DNA of 64,000 nt, taken from NCBI GenBank assembly GCA_024235735.1, contig JACKLU010000006.1, positions 99,853 to 163,852 on the forward strand, read 5' to 3'. Within the stretch, counting starts at the first letter, position 1. Each line of letters begins with the position of its first letter. Below are positions 8,345 to 17,716 of this stretch, piece by piece. The notes under the pieces were generated by a model. That model made no database searches, was not told the DNA's origin, and was given only the letters and a program-made list of their open reading frames with translations. The DNA is from Burkholderiales bacterium (GTDB lineage: Bacteria; Pseudomonadota; Gammaproteobacteria; Burkholderiales; Nitrosomonadaceae). The translations under genes and the position numbers were made by a program.

Positions 8345-9031
8345 ATGAATGTGTTGATTATTGAGGATACCGAAGACATCGCCGCAAGCATCCATGATTA
8401 TCTAGAGGTTTTGGGTTATAAGATCGATGTGGCGGGCGATGGTGTGACAGGATTGCATCTCACGGTCACCAGGAATTATGACGTCGTTATCCTCGATCTG
8501 AATTTACCAGGCATTGATGGTGTTGATCTTTGCCGCCGGATTCGCCAGGATGCCCAGAAAGCTGTCCCGATATTGATGCTGACATCAAGAGATTCGCTCG
8601 AACACAAGCTGGAAGGTTTCCGCTCAGGTGCTGACGATTATATGACCAAGCCTTTTTGTTTGAAAGAACTTGCAGCGCGCGTGAAAGTATTATCCGAGCG
8701 AGTTAATCGTTTACCGGATTCGCAGTTAATGGTCGGAGACCTTATATTGGACATGAATACGCACAAAGTTTCTCGGGCCGGCAAACAAATTAGCCTCAAT
8801 CGCAAACTTTACCGGATCATGCTGTATTTTATGCAAAACCCGCATCGTGTGATTGAACGAGAAGAGCTTGAATACGTAGTGTGGCCGGACAAGACGCCCG
8901 ATAGCGACGCCCTACGTACACATCTTTGCCATTTGCGCCAGGTCATCGACAAGCCTTTTGATCAGCCTTTATTGCGTACGGTGCGAGGGTTTGGTTACAT
9001 GCTTACTGACGAATATGCAAAAGGCGAATAA
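8345..9031 (+). CDS. OmpR-family two-component response regulator
   Basis: The protein has 228 residues. The receiver domain (1-120) has acidic residues Glu7-Asp8, phospho-acceptor Asp51 (VILDLNLPG), Thr80 and Lys102 (MTKPF). The C-terminal winged helix (about 128-222) has the usual LRTHLCHLRQVID and LLRTVRGFGYML. It is typical of the QseB/PmrA-like group, which act as DNA-binding transcription factors. A GGAG ribosome site precedes the ATG. It overlaps the sensor kinase gene by 17 bases, so the two are co-translated partners. The stimulus and target genes cannot be read from the sequence. Confidence 0.92.
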   Translation: MNVLIIEDTEDIAASIHDYLEVLGYKIDVAGDGVTGLHLTVTRNYDVVILDLNLPGIDGVDLCRRIRQDAQKAVPILMLTSRDSLEHKLEGFRSGADDYMTKPFCLKELAARVKVLSERVNRLPDSQLMVGDLILDMNTHKVSRAGKQISLNRKLYRIMLYFMQNPHRVIEREELEYVVWPDKTPDSDALRTHLCHLRQVIDKPFDQPLLRTVRGFGYMLTDEYAKGE

Positions 9032-10292
9032 CCGTATCGCCCGGCGCATTACCTTTGCTTTTTTATCGTTTGGTATTTTTTTAACGTTAGTGTTGGGATT
9101 AAGTCTGATCGTCGCATTCAAGACCATCGTTACCAGCATGCTGGATGACATTCTTTACGCGGAGCTGAAACATTTCCGTCAACAGATGCCGAACATGCTC
9201 AGCCCGGGTCATTTCCGTTCGCGAACAACGACCATATACATTTCTCTAATCAACGAGAAAGACTATAACTTACCGGCGCATGTTCGTGATCTCGATCAGG
9301 GCATCTATGACCTGACGCATATTGGTCGTGATTACCGCGTTCTGGTCGAAGATATCAATGGCGTCCGTTACATTGTAAAATTTGACGATACGAATATCCA
9401 TGAACTGGAAAGTGAATTTATTGCTCTGGTCTGGATCTGTTCGTTAGCTGTGTTGATGTTTGCACTTGCTATTGGCTGGAAGATTGCGCATGGTGTTGTT
9501 CAGCCGATCAAACAACTTGCTGACCAGGTAATTGCGTTTAAAAATAAACTGAATGAATCCGTTCAGTTATCCGGTTTCAATGATGATGAAATAGGCGATC
9601 TTGCGCATGAGTTGCAGCACTATCACGATCAATTGCGACTGCTGTTGGTTCGTGAAAAGGAATTTTCCAGCAATGTCAGCCATGAATTACGTACCCCGAT
9701 AACCAATATCAGTCTGGCTGTGGAAATTCTGTCTTCGAATGACAGTCTGCCGCCAAAGGAACGTGAACGGATCAGGCGGATTCAGCGTGGCATCAATGAA
9801 ATGGTCGAATTGATCGAAACCTTTCTGGTGCTGGCGCGCATTAACAATGAATCGAATGAAGATTGTCATTCACGCAAACTGGAACCCATCGTTCGAAAAG
9901 TCATTGAGCAGCAGCATATATGGCTGGGTAACAAACCGGTTGAAGTGAATGTCCTGGAGAAATCGCCATTGGAAGTCTCCGCGCCATTGGGTATTCTCGA
10001 TGTTCTGGTCGCCAATCTTGTGAGAAATGCCTTCAAATATACGGAAAGGGGGCGCATTCAAGTGTTATTGCTGCCCGGACAACTGACCATCGCAGACACC
10101 GGTATGGGTATCGATGCACTGACGCAGGCGCAAATTTTCAAATGCTATGTAAAAAAGGATTCGTGCGACCCGAATAAAGTCGGACTCGGATTAATGATCG
10201 TTTACCGGATTTGTGAACGATATGGCTGGCGCGTTACTTTCGAAAGTATCAAAAACCAGGGCTCTGAATTCACGGTATGGTTTTCAGCCTGA
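9015..10292 (+). CDS. Membrane sensor histidine kinase, partner of the preceding regulator
   Basis: The protein has 425 residues from the ATG at 9015, inside the end of the regulator gene; an earlier in-frame start would overlap more and lacks sense. Two membrane segments (about 12-36 and 137-156) enclose a periplasmic loop of about 100 residues that could be the sensor. A HAMP linker follows, then the phospho-accepting His223 in VSHELRTPITN, the N box NLVRNAFKY, and the ATP-lid glycine motifs ADTGMGI and GLGLMIV. The loop has no metal-binding cluster that would tell what is sensed. After it, 10293-10324 is empty. Confidence 0.9.
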   Translation: MQKANNRIARRITFAFLSFGIFLTLVLGLSLIVAFKTIVTSMLDDILYAELKHFRQQMPNMLSPGHFRSRTTTIYISLINEKDYNLPAHVRDLDQGIYDLTHIGRDYRVLVEDINGVRYIVKFDDTNIHELESEFIALVWICSLAVLMFALAIGWKIAHGVVQPIKQLADQVIAFKNKLNESVQLSGFNDDEIGDLAHELQHYHDQLRLLLVREKEFSSNVSHELRTPITNISLAVEILSSNDSLPPKERERIRRIQRGINEMVELIETFLVLARINNESNEDCHSRKLEPIVRKVIEQQHIWLGNKPVEVNVLEKSPLEVSAPLGILDVLVANLVRNAFKYTERGRIQVLLLPGQLTIADTGMGIDALTQAQIFKCYVKKDSCDPNKVGLGLMIVYRICERYGWRVTFESIKNQGSEFTVWFSA

Positions 10293-10324
10293 AACTCTGT
10301 TTCTTTCACTATTAACCGCTGTTC

Positions 10325-10465
10325 GAGACCTTTGCACGGCTACTACGCGGCACGATAATGGCGTTAAAATTTTGCGAAAAATGCTCATTTACCCCGTGTA
10401 AATTCCGCTTTCTCGCAAATTTTTGCCTTATTCTCGTACCGCTCATGACGCTGTACAAAGGTCTC
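10325..10465. repeat. 141-bp palindromic element with IS-like ends (MITE)
   Basis: The ends are GAGACCTTTGCACGGC (10325-10340) and GCTGTACAAAGGTCTC (10450-10465), inverted with 14 of 16 matches. Inside, the arms pair again: the left arm CGATAATGGCG...TTTTGCGAAAAA matches the inverse of TCGCAAATTTTTGCC...TTCTCG on the right, so the whole unit could fold as one long hairpin. Ends beginning GAGACCTTTGCA are reminiscent of IS5-type insertion sequences, from memory, so this is probably a non-autonomous derivative. No target duplication is evident. The stretch 10466-10571 has no further feature. Confidence 0.6.
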
Positions 10466-10571
10466 AGTCTATAAATACGGGTAATACGGTGCTCCGTATA
10501 AAACTCGTTTCTAACTCACTCAAAAGGAAAGTTTGTAAGGATCTGGGGCGATAATGTTTTCTTGTAACTAT

Positions 10572-10721
10572 CTAGCTTGATGAGTTAAACCGTACAAGTC
10601 TTTCCCAGTCAATCGCACCATCCGCATCACAAAACAAGTTGCCAAATTCCAGTGTAAATTTATTGATTCGTTTCGCGTAGGCTTCGCAATCGCCTAAATA
10701 TAGATCATGCCTGATTTCCAT
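10572..10721 (-). CDS. Possible 49-residue protein of unknown function
   Basis: An ATG at 10721 with AGGGGAAAA just upstream opens a 49-codon frame starting MEIRHDLYLGDCEAYAKRIN and ending in TAG. It lies 23 bases downstream of the ABC ATPase gene on the same strand, so it could be the last cistron of that operon. Composition is protein-like (acidic, aromatic, two Cys) but there is no known domain. It might be a fragment left by the rearrangement that separated this ATPase from its permease. Confidence 0.35.
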   Translation of the reverse strand: MEIRHDLYLGDCEAYAKRINKFTLEFGNLFCDADGAIDWERLVRFNSSS

Positions 10722-10744
10722 TTTTCCCCTGACTTTCTGATCTT

Positions 10745-11650
10745 TCAACTATAATGACGCATCAAATTGACAAAAACATCTTCAAGATCGGGCTGCTGCA
10801 ATTGCATTTCCAGAATTTGAATATGCGCCTGGCGTAACTCGGCGAGTACCGCTTCAATCTGTGCGTACGCATCGATTTTCAATTCGTGCAGGCCGTTGTG
10901 ATAGCCGGTCTGTTTTTCCTGCACAATTGCAGGTAAAAGATCCGGCTGCAAACGCAAGCGCAGTGTATAACCCGCTGTCATGGCGGTAATCAGCTGTTGC
11001 ATGCTGTCTAAGGCGATAATTTTACCTTGTTTCAGCATCGCGACGCGATTACACAACGCTTCGGCCTCTTCCAGGTAGTGCGTCGTCAGCACAATGGTAT
11101 GCCCCGCCGTGTTGAGTTGCTGGATAAAATCCCAGAGTGATTGGCGCAACGCCACATCCACACCCGCCGTTGGTTCGTCGAGAATAATGACCGGCGGCTT
11201 GTGCACTAAAGCCTGCGCCACCATGACACGCCGTTTCATGCCACCGGACAGCGCGCGCATATTGACATCCGCTTTATCCGTCAAATCCAGGCGTTCGATA
11301 ATTTCAGTGATCCAGGCGTCGTTTTTACGAATACCATAGTAACCCGATTGAATCCGTAGCGCTTCGCGAACGGTAAAGAATGGATCAAAAACCAGCTCTT
11401 GCGGCACCACGCCGAGCAGCCGCCGGGCTTCCCGATACTGCTGGGTGACATGCCGTCCCTGGATGCGGACAGTTCCGCTGTCGGCAATGGCCAATCCGGC
11501 AATGACGTTGATCAGTGTGGTCTTGCCGGCGCCGTTGGGACCCAGCAGCGCAAAGAATTCACCTTCGTGGATATCGAGCTCGATGTGATCAAGCGCACAG
11601 ACAGAACCAAAACATTTACATACCTGCTTGACTTCGATAGCGGCTGTCAT
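10745..11650 (-). CDS. ABC-2-type exporter, ATP-binding subunit (YadG-like)
   Basis: The protein has 301 residues. Walker A is GPNGAGKTT near 36-44, followed by a Q-loop VVPQE, the signature LSGGMKRR near 135-142, Walker B VIILDEPTAG and an H-loop TTHYLEEAEAL. The C-terminal 80 residues are the regulatory extension typical of ABC-2 drug, polysaccharide or lipid exporters. Such ATPases are normally followed directly by a permease gene. Here none follows, and a matching permease stands alone at 32074-32829. It lies 51 bases after the STAS gene of the Mla operon, so it may be transcribed with that operon. Confidence 0.9.
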   Translation of the reverse strand: MTAAIEVKQVCKCFGSVCALDHIELDIHEGEFFALLGPNGAGKTTLINVIAGLAIADSGTVRIQGRHVTQQYREARRLLGVVPQELVFDPFFTVREALRIQSGYYGIRKNDAWITEIIERLDLTDKADVNMRALSGGMKRRVMVAQALVHKPPVIILDEPTAGVDVALRQSLWDFIQQLNTAGHTIVLTTHYLEEAEALCNRVAMLKQGKIIALDSMQQLITAMTAGYTLRLRLQPDLLPAIVQEKQTGYHNGLHELKIDAYAQIEAVLAELRQAHIQILEMQLQQPDLEDVFVNLMRHYS

Positions 11651-11701
11651 GGATGAAACCGGAAAAAAGGGATCTGCACCGGCAATGGACTGAAGTACAA
11701 A

Positions 11702-12001
11702 CTAATGTTCCGGTCGATCCTGGTCAGACGCCAGAATCGATGTAACATCATAGAGTTGCATTAAACTTTCGAGACTGGCCGGAAAATGAACGAACTTCAA
11801 CTGGCAGCCTTTTCGATCGGCCGCGCGCCGCCATTCAAACAACATGCTGATAACGGTTGAATCAACCTCGGTGACTTTCTGCAGATCAACGTGCAGCAGA
11901 TTGCTGCTCAGCAGTTCAATACCCTGCCGCGTCAGACCGGTGACATTGCTTACCGTCACCTCGCCTTCGACAACGAGCGTATCGCCATCGCGGTATATCA
12001 T
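11702..12001 (-). CDS. mlaB: STAS-domain protein MlaB
   Basis: The protein has 99 residues from the ATG at 12001, chosen because GGCGGA lies seven bases before it; an ATG seven codons earlier (12022) is possible. It is a single STAS domain: VEGEVTVSNV, then LHVDLQKVTEVDSTVISMLF around the conserved Asp-Ser of the loop, then GCQLKFVHFPASLESLMQLY. MlaB is the cytosolic subunit that stabilises the MlaFE transporter core. It is the last gene of the mlaFEDCB set. Confidence 0.85.
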   Translation of the reverse strand: MIYRDGDTLVVEGEVTVSNVTGLTRQGIELLSSNLLHVDLQKVTEVDSTVISMLFEWRRAADRKGCQLKFVHFPASLESLMQLYDVTSILASDQDRPEH

Positions 12002-12059
12002 ACTGTATCCGCCATTATGCATGATGATACGCCGGTGATCACGGGCTACCGTCTGCCTG

Positions 12060-12686
12060 TTATCGACTGCCTTCGAGCGATCGATTCTTGTCCGCCAAGG
12101 TTTTTATCAGCCCATCAACGCCACCTCTGCGAATCTGACTGCTGAACGAACCGCGATAATTGGTCACCAGACTGACGCCCGCGACGGTTACATCATAGAC
12201 TTTCCAGCCATCCGAATTCTTTTCCATACTGTAATCAATCGGCACCGGTTCCCGGCCTTGCTTCTGGAAAACCATCGTTCTGACTGTCGTATCGTTTTTG
12301 TCACCCAGATTCGCTACCGGATTAACCTTGACGGTTTCATCGCGATAGGTCGTCAATGCATTCGAATAGGTTCTGACCAGCAGCGTTCTGAATTCGTTGA
12401 CGATTGTCTGTTGTTGCTCAGGTGTCGCATCGGACCAATGCTTCCCCATCGCCAGCCGCGTCATACGATTAAAGTTAAAATGCGGCAGAACCTTGATTTC
12501 AATCAGATCCAGCATTTTTTCCTTGTCGCCATTTCTAAGTGCTTCATCCTGCTTAATAATATCAAGCACATCACGAACGGTTTGGTCAACAAGCCGATCA
12601 GGCGCCATTGCCCATGCCGGGAACACAAACAATGGAGCAATCAATAAAGCAACCCAGAAAGTTATCACACGCGCATATCTTTTCAT
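12060..12686 (-). CDS. mlaC: Phospholipid-binding periplasmic protein MlaC
   Basis: The protein has 208 residues with a signal peptide ending FPAWAMA. The mature part matches the MlaC/Ttg2D family: DVLDIIKQDEALRNGDKEKM, FNFNRMTRLAMGKHWSDATP, EFRTLLVRTYSNALTTY, and the C-terminal WKVYDVTVAGVSLVTNYRGS that forms the lipid pocket. MlaC carries phospholipid across the periplasm between the outer-membrane MlaA complex and inner-membrane MlaFEDB. No mlaA is present in this window. Confidence 0.92.
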   Translation of the reverse strand: MKRYARVITFWVALLIAPLFVFPAWAMAPDRLVDQTVRDVLDIIKQDEALRNGDKEKMLDLIEIKVLPHFNFNRMTRLAMGKHWSDATPEQQQTIVNEFRTLLVRTYSNALTTYRDETVKVNPVANLGDKNDTTVRTMVFQKQGREPVPIDYSMEKNSDGWKVYDVTVAGVSLVTNYRGSFSSQIRRGGVDGLIKTLADKNRSLEGSR

Positions 12687-12756
12687 TGTTCCCTCACTTC
12701 TTCATTCCGTAATCGATATTGAATTAATAAAACAGTTTCTCGAGACGCTCTGCCAA

Positions 12757-13227
12757 CTAAAAGTCATTATCTTCCGATGCCTTGTCAAACAGGAATCGCC
12801 CGATCATTTCTTCCAGCACCATGGCGGAATTGGTTTTCATTATTGTATCACCTTCCTTGAGCATCACCTCATCGCCGCCCGCCGCGAGCCCGATATACTG
12901 CTCTCCCAGCAAGCCGGCCGTCAGGATGCTGGCAAACGTATCCTTGGGGAATTGATAGCGGCTGTCGATATTCATCGTGACGATCGCATCATACGTGCTG
13001 GTGCTGAATTGAATATCGGCGACACGGCCAACCACCACGCCCGAGCTTTTAACCGGCGCTCTGGTCTTGAGGCCGCCAATGTTGTCGAAATTACCCTTGA
13101 CCACATAACTGTCCGCGATGCCATACGTATCCAGATTGCCGACTTTCAAGCTTAAAAACATCAGTGCGGCAATGCCGGTCATCACAAACAATCCTACCCA
13201 GAAATCCAATGTCCTGCGTTGCATCAC
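12757..13227 (-). CDS. mlaD: MCE-domain protein MlaD
   Basis: The protein has 156 residues: one N-terminal membrane helix (about 9-27, FWVGLFVMTGIAALMFLSL) followed by a single MCE domain with GLKTRAPVKSSGVVVGRV and LTAGLLGEQYIGL. MlaD forms the hexameric ring on the periplasmic face of MlaFE and passes lipid to or from MlaC. A short tail, IGRFLFDKASED, follows the domain. The start is ambiguous between two adjacent ATG codons. It is one base from the end of mlaE in the same operon. Confidence 0.93.
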   Translation of the reverse strand: MMQRRTLDFWVGLFVMTGIAALMFLSLKVGNLDTYGIADSYVVKGNFDNIGGLKTRAPVKSSGVVVGRVADIQFSTSTYDAIVTMNIDSRYQFPKDTFASILTAGLLGEQYIGLAAGGDEVMLKEGDTIMKTNSAMVLEEMIGRFLFDKASEDNDF

Positions 13228-13228
13228 T

Positions 13229-14023
13229 TTATAATCCTCTAAACATGAAAGCCGTCAGAATGAAATCAAGCCCCAGTATCGCCAGCGAAGACGTCACCAC
13301 GGTGCGCGTTGTCGCGCCGGATACGCCCTCGGCTGTTGGTGGTGAATCATACCCTTCAAAAACAGCGATAGCGGTTACCGCCACGCCAAAAAAACAGCTT
13401 TTAATAAAACCGTTGAGTATGTCAATTCTGAAATCAACGTTACTTTGCATCTGCGACCAGAATGAACCGGCGTCCACGCCGATAAACGTAACCGTCACAA
13501 GATACCCGCCGAATACGCCCATCACCGAAAAAATGGCTGCCAGAAACGGCATGGAAATCACGCCTGCCCAGAAGCGCGGCGCAACGACGCGCGCTACCGG
13601 GTCGACGGCCATCATCCCCATGGCGGCCAATTGTTCTGTTGCCTTCATCAAACCGATCTCGGCGGTAATCGCCGAGCCCGCCCGGCTGGCAAACAACAGC
13701 GCGGCAACCACCGGCCCGAGTTCGCGCACCAGCGACAGCGCAACCAGTGTGCCGACGGCCGATTCAGAGCCATACTTCTGCAATGTTTCGTAACCCTGCA
13801 AACCCAGTACCATGCCAACAAAAAGCCCTGACACCACGATGATGATCAGCGACAAAACACCGACATAATAAAGTTCGCGAATAACCAGACCAAAACGCCG
13901 GAAACTGGTTCCGGATTTTAGCAGCACCAGCAGAAAAAATCGGGTGGCATGCCCCAGCTGCCAGATCCCTTCTATGGTGCGGTGACCGATGCCGCGAATA
14001 CTCGCGGCAAGATGTTTAAACAA
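13229..14023 (-). CDS. mlaE: Inner-membrane permease MlaE
   Basis: The protein has 264 residues with five or six membrane segments and the MlaE/YrbE hallmarks GLQGYETLQKYGSESAVGTL, REAL-type ELGPVVAALLFASRAGSA, and TAEIGLMKATEQLAAMGM. It is the membrane channel of the Mla lipid transporter. The start overlaps the end of mlaF by eight bases, consistent with coupled translation. The length matches the family (about 260). Confidence 0.94.
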   Translation of the reverse strand: MFKHLAASIRGIGHRTIEGIWQLGHATRFFLLVLLKSGTSFRRFGLVIRELYYVGVLSLIIIVVSGLFVGMVLGLQGYETLQKYGSESAVGTLVALSLVRELGPVVAALLFASRAGSAITAEIGLMKATEQLAAMGMMAVDPVARVVAPRFWAGVISMPFLAAIFSVMGVFGGYLVTVTFIGVDAGSFWSQMQSNVDFRIDILNGFIKSCFFGVAVTAIAVFEGYDSPPTAEGVSGATTRTVVTSSLAILGLDFILTAFMFRGL

Positions 14024-14828
14024 GTGCTTTCTCCAGATTTAAATCCCGGCGATAGGACTGCGCGGGATAATGAAAAGGCACAGGACCGTCGACTTCGCCA
14101 TGAACGAACTGATGGACAAACGGCGTTACGGAATCCCTGACCTCCGCCGGCGTGCCATGCGCGGCGATAACACCGTCCGCGATAAAGTAAACGTAGTCGA
14201 CAATTTTCAACGACTCCTGCACATCGTGCGTCACAATGACCGATGTCATGCCAAGCGTGTCAGTCATGCGCCGGATCAGGCTGCCGATAACACCCAGTGA
14301 TATCGGATCCAATCCGGTGAATGGCTCGTCGTACATGATCAGCATCGGATCGAGTGCAATCGAACGCGCCAGCGCCACGCGGCGCGCCATGCCGCCGGAT
14401 AATTCAGCGGGCATCAGATGATGTGCGCCACGCAATCCAACGGCGTGCAGTTTCATCAGTACCAGATCGCGGATCATGGATTCCGGCAAGTCGGTGTGTT
14501 CGCGCATTTGAAAAGCAACATTATCAAACACCGACAGGTCGGTAAATAATGCGCCAAACTGAAACAACATGCCCATTTTGCGGCGTATTTCGAAAAGGGC
14601 GTCGCGTTCCAGCTCATGGACGACCTGGCCTGAAACCTTGACATAGCCTGAGGACGGGACAACTTCACCGCCTATCAGTCTCAACAGCGTCGTCTTTCCC
14701 GATCCGCTGCCGCCCATGATAGCGATCACCTGACCGCGCTTCATGGTCATGTTGATGCCTTTCAGGATTGGGCGTGAATTGTAGGAAAAATTCAGATCAC
14801 TGATTTCCACCAGAACTTCGGGTGTCAT
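14016..14828 (-). CDS. mlaF: Mla transporter ATPase MlaF
   Basis: The protein has 270 residues: Walker A GGSGSGKTT (about 35-43), Q-loop MLFQFGALF, signature LSGGMARRV, Walker B LIMYDEPFTGLDP, and H-loop VTHDVQESL. The phrase ELSGGMARRVALARSIALDP is characteristic of MlaF/Ttg2A. It powers phospholipid movement that keeps the outer leaflet asymmetric. It is the first gene of the operon; the promoter probably lies in the 105 bases between it and the symporter gene upstream. Confidence 0.94.
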   Translation of the reverse strand: MTPEVLVEISDLNFSYNSRPILKGINMTMKRGQVIAIMGGSGSGKTTLLRLIGGEVVPSSGYVKVSGQVVHELERDALFEIRRKMGMLFQFGALFTDLSVFDNVAFQMREHTDLPESMIRDLVLMKLHAVGLRGAHHLMPAELSGGMARRVALARSIALDPMLIMYDEPFTGLDPISLGVIGSLIRRMTDTLGMTSVIVTHDVQESLKIVDYVYFIADGVIAAHGTPAEVRDSVTPFVHQFVHGEVDGPVPFHYPAQSYRRDLNLEKALV

Positions 14829-14933
14829 GATGCTATTCGCTCACTGGCGGACAGAGTAAATGGATAATTCTGATTCGAATACAGTTTGGAGTTGCACATA
14901 GAATGGCATTTCATCAGTCGGTTTGGACAACAA

Positions 14934-16373
14934 TCATGGACGCGCGTTAATGTCCTGTAAATAGGCATAAAGATCTTTTTTGATTTCGGGGGCGAGCAGA
15001 TACAACCCGATGATGTTCGGTATCGCCATGGCGAATACCATGGCATCGGTAAACAGGATGATGTTCGACAACTGTGTCGCCGAACCGATAACGATGAAAA
15101 AACAAAACAGGATTTTATAAAAATTTTCAACGATATCGTATTCGCCGAAAAGATAGGTTGCACCTTTCAGTCCGTAATAAGACCATGAAATCATGGTTGA
15201 ATAGGCGAACAGAAAAACGGTTGCCGATAATACGAAGGGAAACCACGTTATTCCGGATTCGAATGCGCGCGATGTCAATGCCACGCCCTCCATGCCATTG
15301 CCCTCAATGTATGCCCCCGTTATCACAATTACAAAAGCAGTGACCATACAAATTACCACAGTGTCGATAAACGGACCGAGCATACCGACCATACCCTGGC
15401 TGACCGGCTGATCTGTTTTAACCGCGCTGTGCGCAATCGACGACGAACCCAATCCCGCTTCATTGGAAAACGTCGCACGTTGCACACCCATCAGCAAAGC
15501 GCCCATGAGTGCACCGACTCCCGCTTCCGGATAAAGCGCCATTTCCAGAATGGTCATTATTGCAGCGGGAATCGCTTCGTAATGTAAACCAATAACGAAA
15601 ATGCCGGCTACGATATAGATAATCGCCATCAGCGGCACGACGCGACTGGCCACGGCCGCGATCCATTTGATCCCGCCGATAATCACGAGGCCGACGAGTA
15701 CGGCCATAAAAACGCCGAACATCCAGCCCCTTTCTGACAGGATGCCGTTTTCACCTCCCGTGACAATCAACGCCTGCTGGTAGGCTTGATTGGCCTGAAA
15801 CAAGCCGCCTGCGCCAATTGCACCGCCAACGCAGCACAACGCAAACAACCCCGCCATAAACCGGCCCAACTGCGATTTTCCATGCTGATCAAACGCGGCG
15901 CGTAAATAGTACATGGGCCCACCAGAAATGGCTTCCGGATGTTTTTTTGATCCATGCTGGCGGTACTTTACACCCAGCGTAACTTCGATGAACTTCGTCG
16001 ACATGCCGAAAACGCCCATCACCGCCATCCAGAATGCCGCTCCGGGACCACCGACAGAAATCGCCACCGCGACACCCGCGATATTACCCAGTCCCACAGT
16101 GCCGGACAACGAAGTCATCAATGCCTGGAAACGATTAATCTGTCCATCGACATTCTGACGATCGTACTTGCCCTGCAGCACCGCGATACCATGCATAAAA
16201 TACCGCACATTGATGAAGTTGAAATAAAATGTAAAAAAAAGCGCTGCAATCACCAGCCAGATCAATACCAGCTTAATTTCCAGTCCCAGCAACGGTATGC
16301 TATAAAAAATGACTGACGCAACCGCGTTTGAAACGGGTTCAAAAGCAGTATCAATAATTCTGTCAATTTCCAT
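14934..16373 (-). CDS. AGCS-family sodium:amino-acid (alanine/glycine) symporter
   Basis: The protein has 479 residues with about ten or eleven membrane helices. Family signatures are clear: FQALMTSLSGTVGLGNIAGVAV near residue 82, GGPGAAFWMAVMGVFGM, STKFIEVTLGVKYR, GGPMYYL, and FSNEAGLGSSSIAHSA near 305-320. AGCS carriers import alanine or glycine with sodium. No glycine riboswitch core was found in its 5' region, although such carriers often have one. It is probably a single-gene unit. Confidence 0.93.
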   Translation of the reverse strand: MEIDRIIDTAFEPVSNAVASVIFYSIPLLGLEIKLVLIWLVIAALFFTFYFNFINVRYFMHGIAVLQGKYDRQNVDGQINRFQALMTSLSGTVGLGNIAGVAVAISVGGPGAAFWMAVMGVFGMSTKFIEVTLGVKYRQHGSKKHPEAISGGPMYYLRAAFDQHGKSQLGRFMAGLFALCCVGGAIGAGGLFQANQAYQQALIVTGGENGILSERGWMFGVFMAVLVGLVIIGGIKWIAAVASRVVPLMAIIYIVAGIFVIGLHYEAIPAAIMTILEMALYPEAGVGALMGALLMGVQRATFSNEAGLGSSSIAHSAVKTDQPVSQGMVGMLGPFIDTVVICMVTAFVIVITGAYIEGNGMEGVALTSRAFESGITWFPFVLSATVFLFAYSTMISWSYYGLKGATYLFGEYDIVENFYKILFCFFIVIGSATQLSNIILFTDAMVFAMAIPNIIGLYLLAPEIKKDLYAYLQDINARP

Positions 16374-16727
16374 TAAATTTTAGAAACTCCCTGGCTTGGT
16401 GCTGCCACAAGGCATTTTTCACATTAAAAAGTCAGCAATAAGATTTCGCTAACGAAAAGCAAAGTTAAAAACCCTTTTTTCCAGTGCATGTGTTTTGATT
16501 GATATGTGCTTTAATGAAAACCCGAGGCGCGGATTGCGCAGTTTATGTGATCAAAGCGCAGTTTCAGCAGCGCAATGGTTTTATTTCACTGATATGCATT
16601 GCATGCTTCTCTTGCGCAGACTTAAAGCCCCGTAATTGTGCCATATTTTCAATTCAAACGCATTTTTCACGCATAACCCCGATGAATACAGGCCATTACC
16701 CTATGACAAACAAGGACTGGCGCTCAC
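16374..16727. other. Divergent intergenic region, no recognised element
   Basis: 354 bases lie between the divergently read symporter and nuclease genes. The region must hold two promoters. I looked for riboswitch cores, tRNA arms and FNR boxes and found none. A plus-strand frame at 16499-16735 has no ribosome site or family likeness and was not called. Confidence 0.4.
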
Positions 16728-17579
16728 ATGAATAACACAATGCGGAAACTGTATTATCTGTTCACAACGATATGTTGCCAGTTAATCGCACAACCGCTTC
16801 TCAACGCGGAAATTTATCGCATTGTAGACGAATCAGGTCGAGTGCTTTATACGGACAAAGCACCCGAAAACACCAGGAATATTCAACAGACGACTTTGTC
16901 TGTGCAGGCATACCGGCGTTTGTATCCGGTCAAAAGTGTTTATGACGGCGATACGATCATCCTGGAAAACAATCAGCGCATCCGATTACTGGGTGTCAAT
17001 ACGCCGGAAATCGAGAGCCGCCACCGTCCCGGCGAACCTGGCGGCGTGGCAGCCCGGACGTGGTTGCACAGCCAGATCGAAAACCGACAGGTTTATCTGG
17101 AATATGATCAGGAAAAAAAGGATAAATACGACCGTCAGCTCGCTCATGTCTTCCTACCTGACGGCACGCACCTTAATCTGGAATTGCTCAAGCAGGGACT
17201 GGCATTCATGAGCATTGTTCCGCCCAACCTGCGCTATGCGGAAGCCTTCAGCCGCGCGCAGCAGCAGGCCGAAAAACAGGCGCTGGGCATCTGGCGTGAA
17301 CCCGGTTATCAGGTGCGCCCGCTGGATCAAATCGCATCCGGCGCGCGCGGCTGGCAGCGTTTTACCGGAATTCCGAAGCAAGTCCAGCAAAAACGCAGCT
17401 TTACCTATCTGATTCTTAACGATCAGGTCAGCATACGCATTGCCAATGATCATCTGAGTCTTTTTCCCGCGCTGGAAACATATCTGAACAGGAATATTGA
17501 AATTCGCGGATGGGTGTCGCGCAGACACAATCGTTTCATGATATCCGTTCAGCACCCGAGCGCGCTCATACTCCGCTGA
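16728..17579 (+). CDS. Secreted thermonuclease-family nuclease with DUF4124-like N-terminus
   Basis: The protein has 283 residues. After a signal peptide (hydrophobic part FTTICCQLIAQPLLNAE) comes a short DUF4124-like segment, IYRIVDESGRVLYTDKAPE. The staphylococcal-nuclease fold follows: YDGDTIILENNQRIRLLGVN, TPEIES, and YDRQLAHVFLPDGTHLN. Judged against S. aureus nuclease, the catalytic Arg35, Glu43 and Arg87 equivalents are visible; the Asp40 position is Asn (VNTPE), a common variant in bacterial homologues. The last 100 residues hold a second beta-rich domain of unknown role. It probably degrades extracellular or periplasmic nucleic acid. Confidence 0.85.
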   Translation: MNNTMRKLYYLFTTICCQLIAQPLLNAEIYRIVDESGRVLYTDKAPENTRNIQQTTLSVQAYRRLYPVKSVYDGDTIILENNQRIRLLGVNTPEIESRHRPGEPGGVAARTWLHSQIENRQVYLEYDQEKKDKYDRQLAHVFLPDGTHLNLELLKQGLAFMSIVPPNLRYAEAFSRAQQQAEKQALGIWREPGYQVRPLDQIASGARGWQRFTGIPKQVQQKRSFTYLILNDQVSIRIANDHLSLFPALETYLNRNIEIRGWVSRRHNRFMISVQHPSALILR

Positions 17580-17716
17580 CGTTGATTCAGAATCGGCGCA
17601 AGTCTCGATAAAGAGAACAGTGTGAAATAAAATGGAGCGACGAAACAGAATATGCGCATACCCGTTCGATTTGAATGCAATAATGCGTTTTCCAACGAAA
17701 TCACTGACGGGCGTTG

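Noticed and set aside
16374..16727. Glycine riboswitch before the AGCS symporter
   Set aside because: The conserved core sequences of the aptamer could not be found on the relevant strand.
16499..16735. Small plus-strand frame before the nuclease gene
   Set aside because: No ribosome site, Cys-rich random-looking composition, and overlap with the nuclease start.
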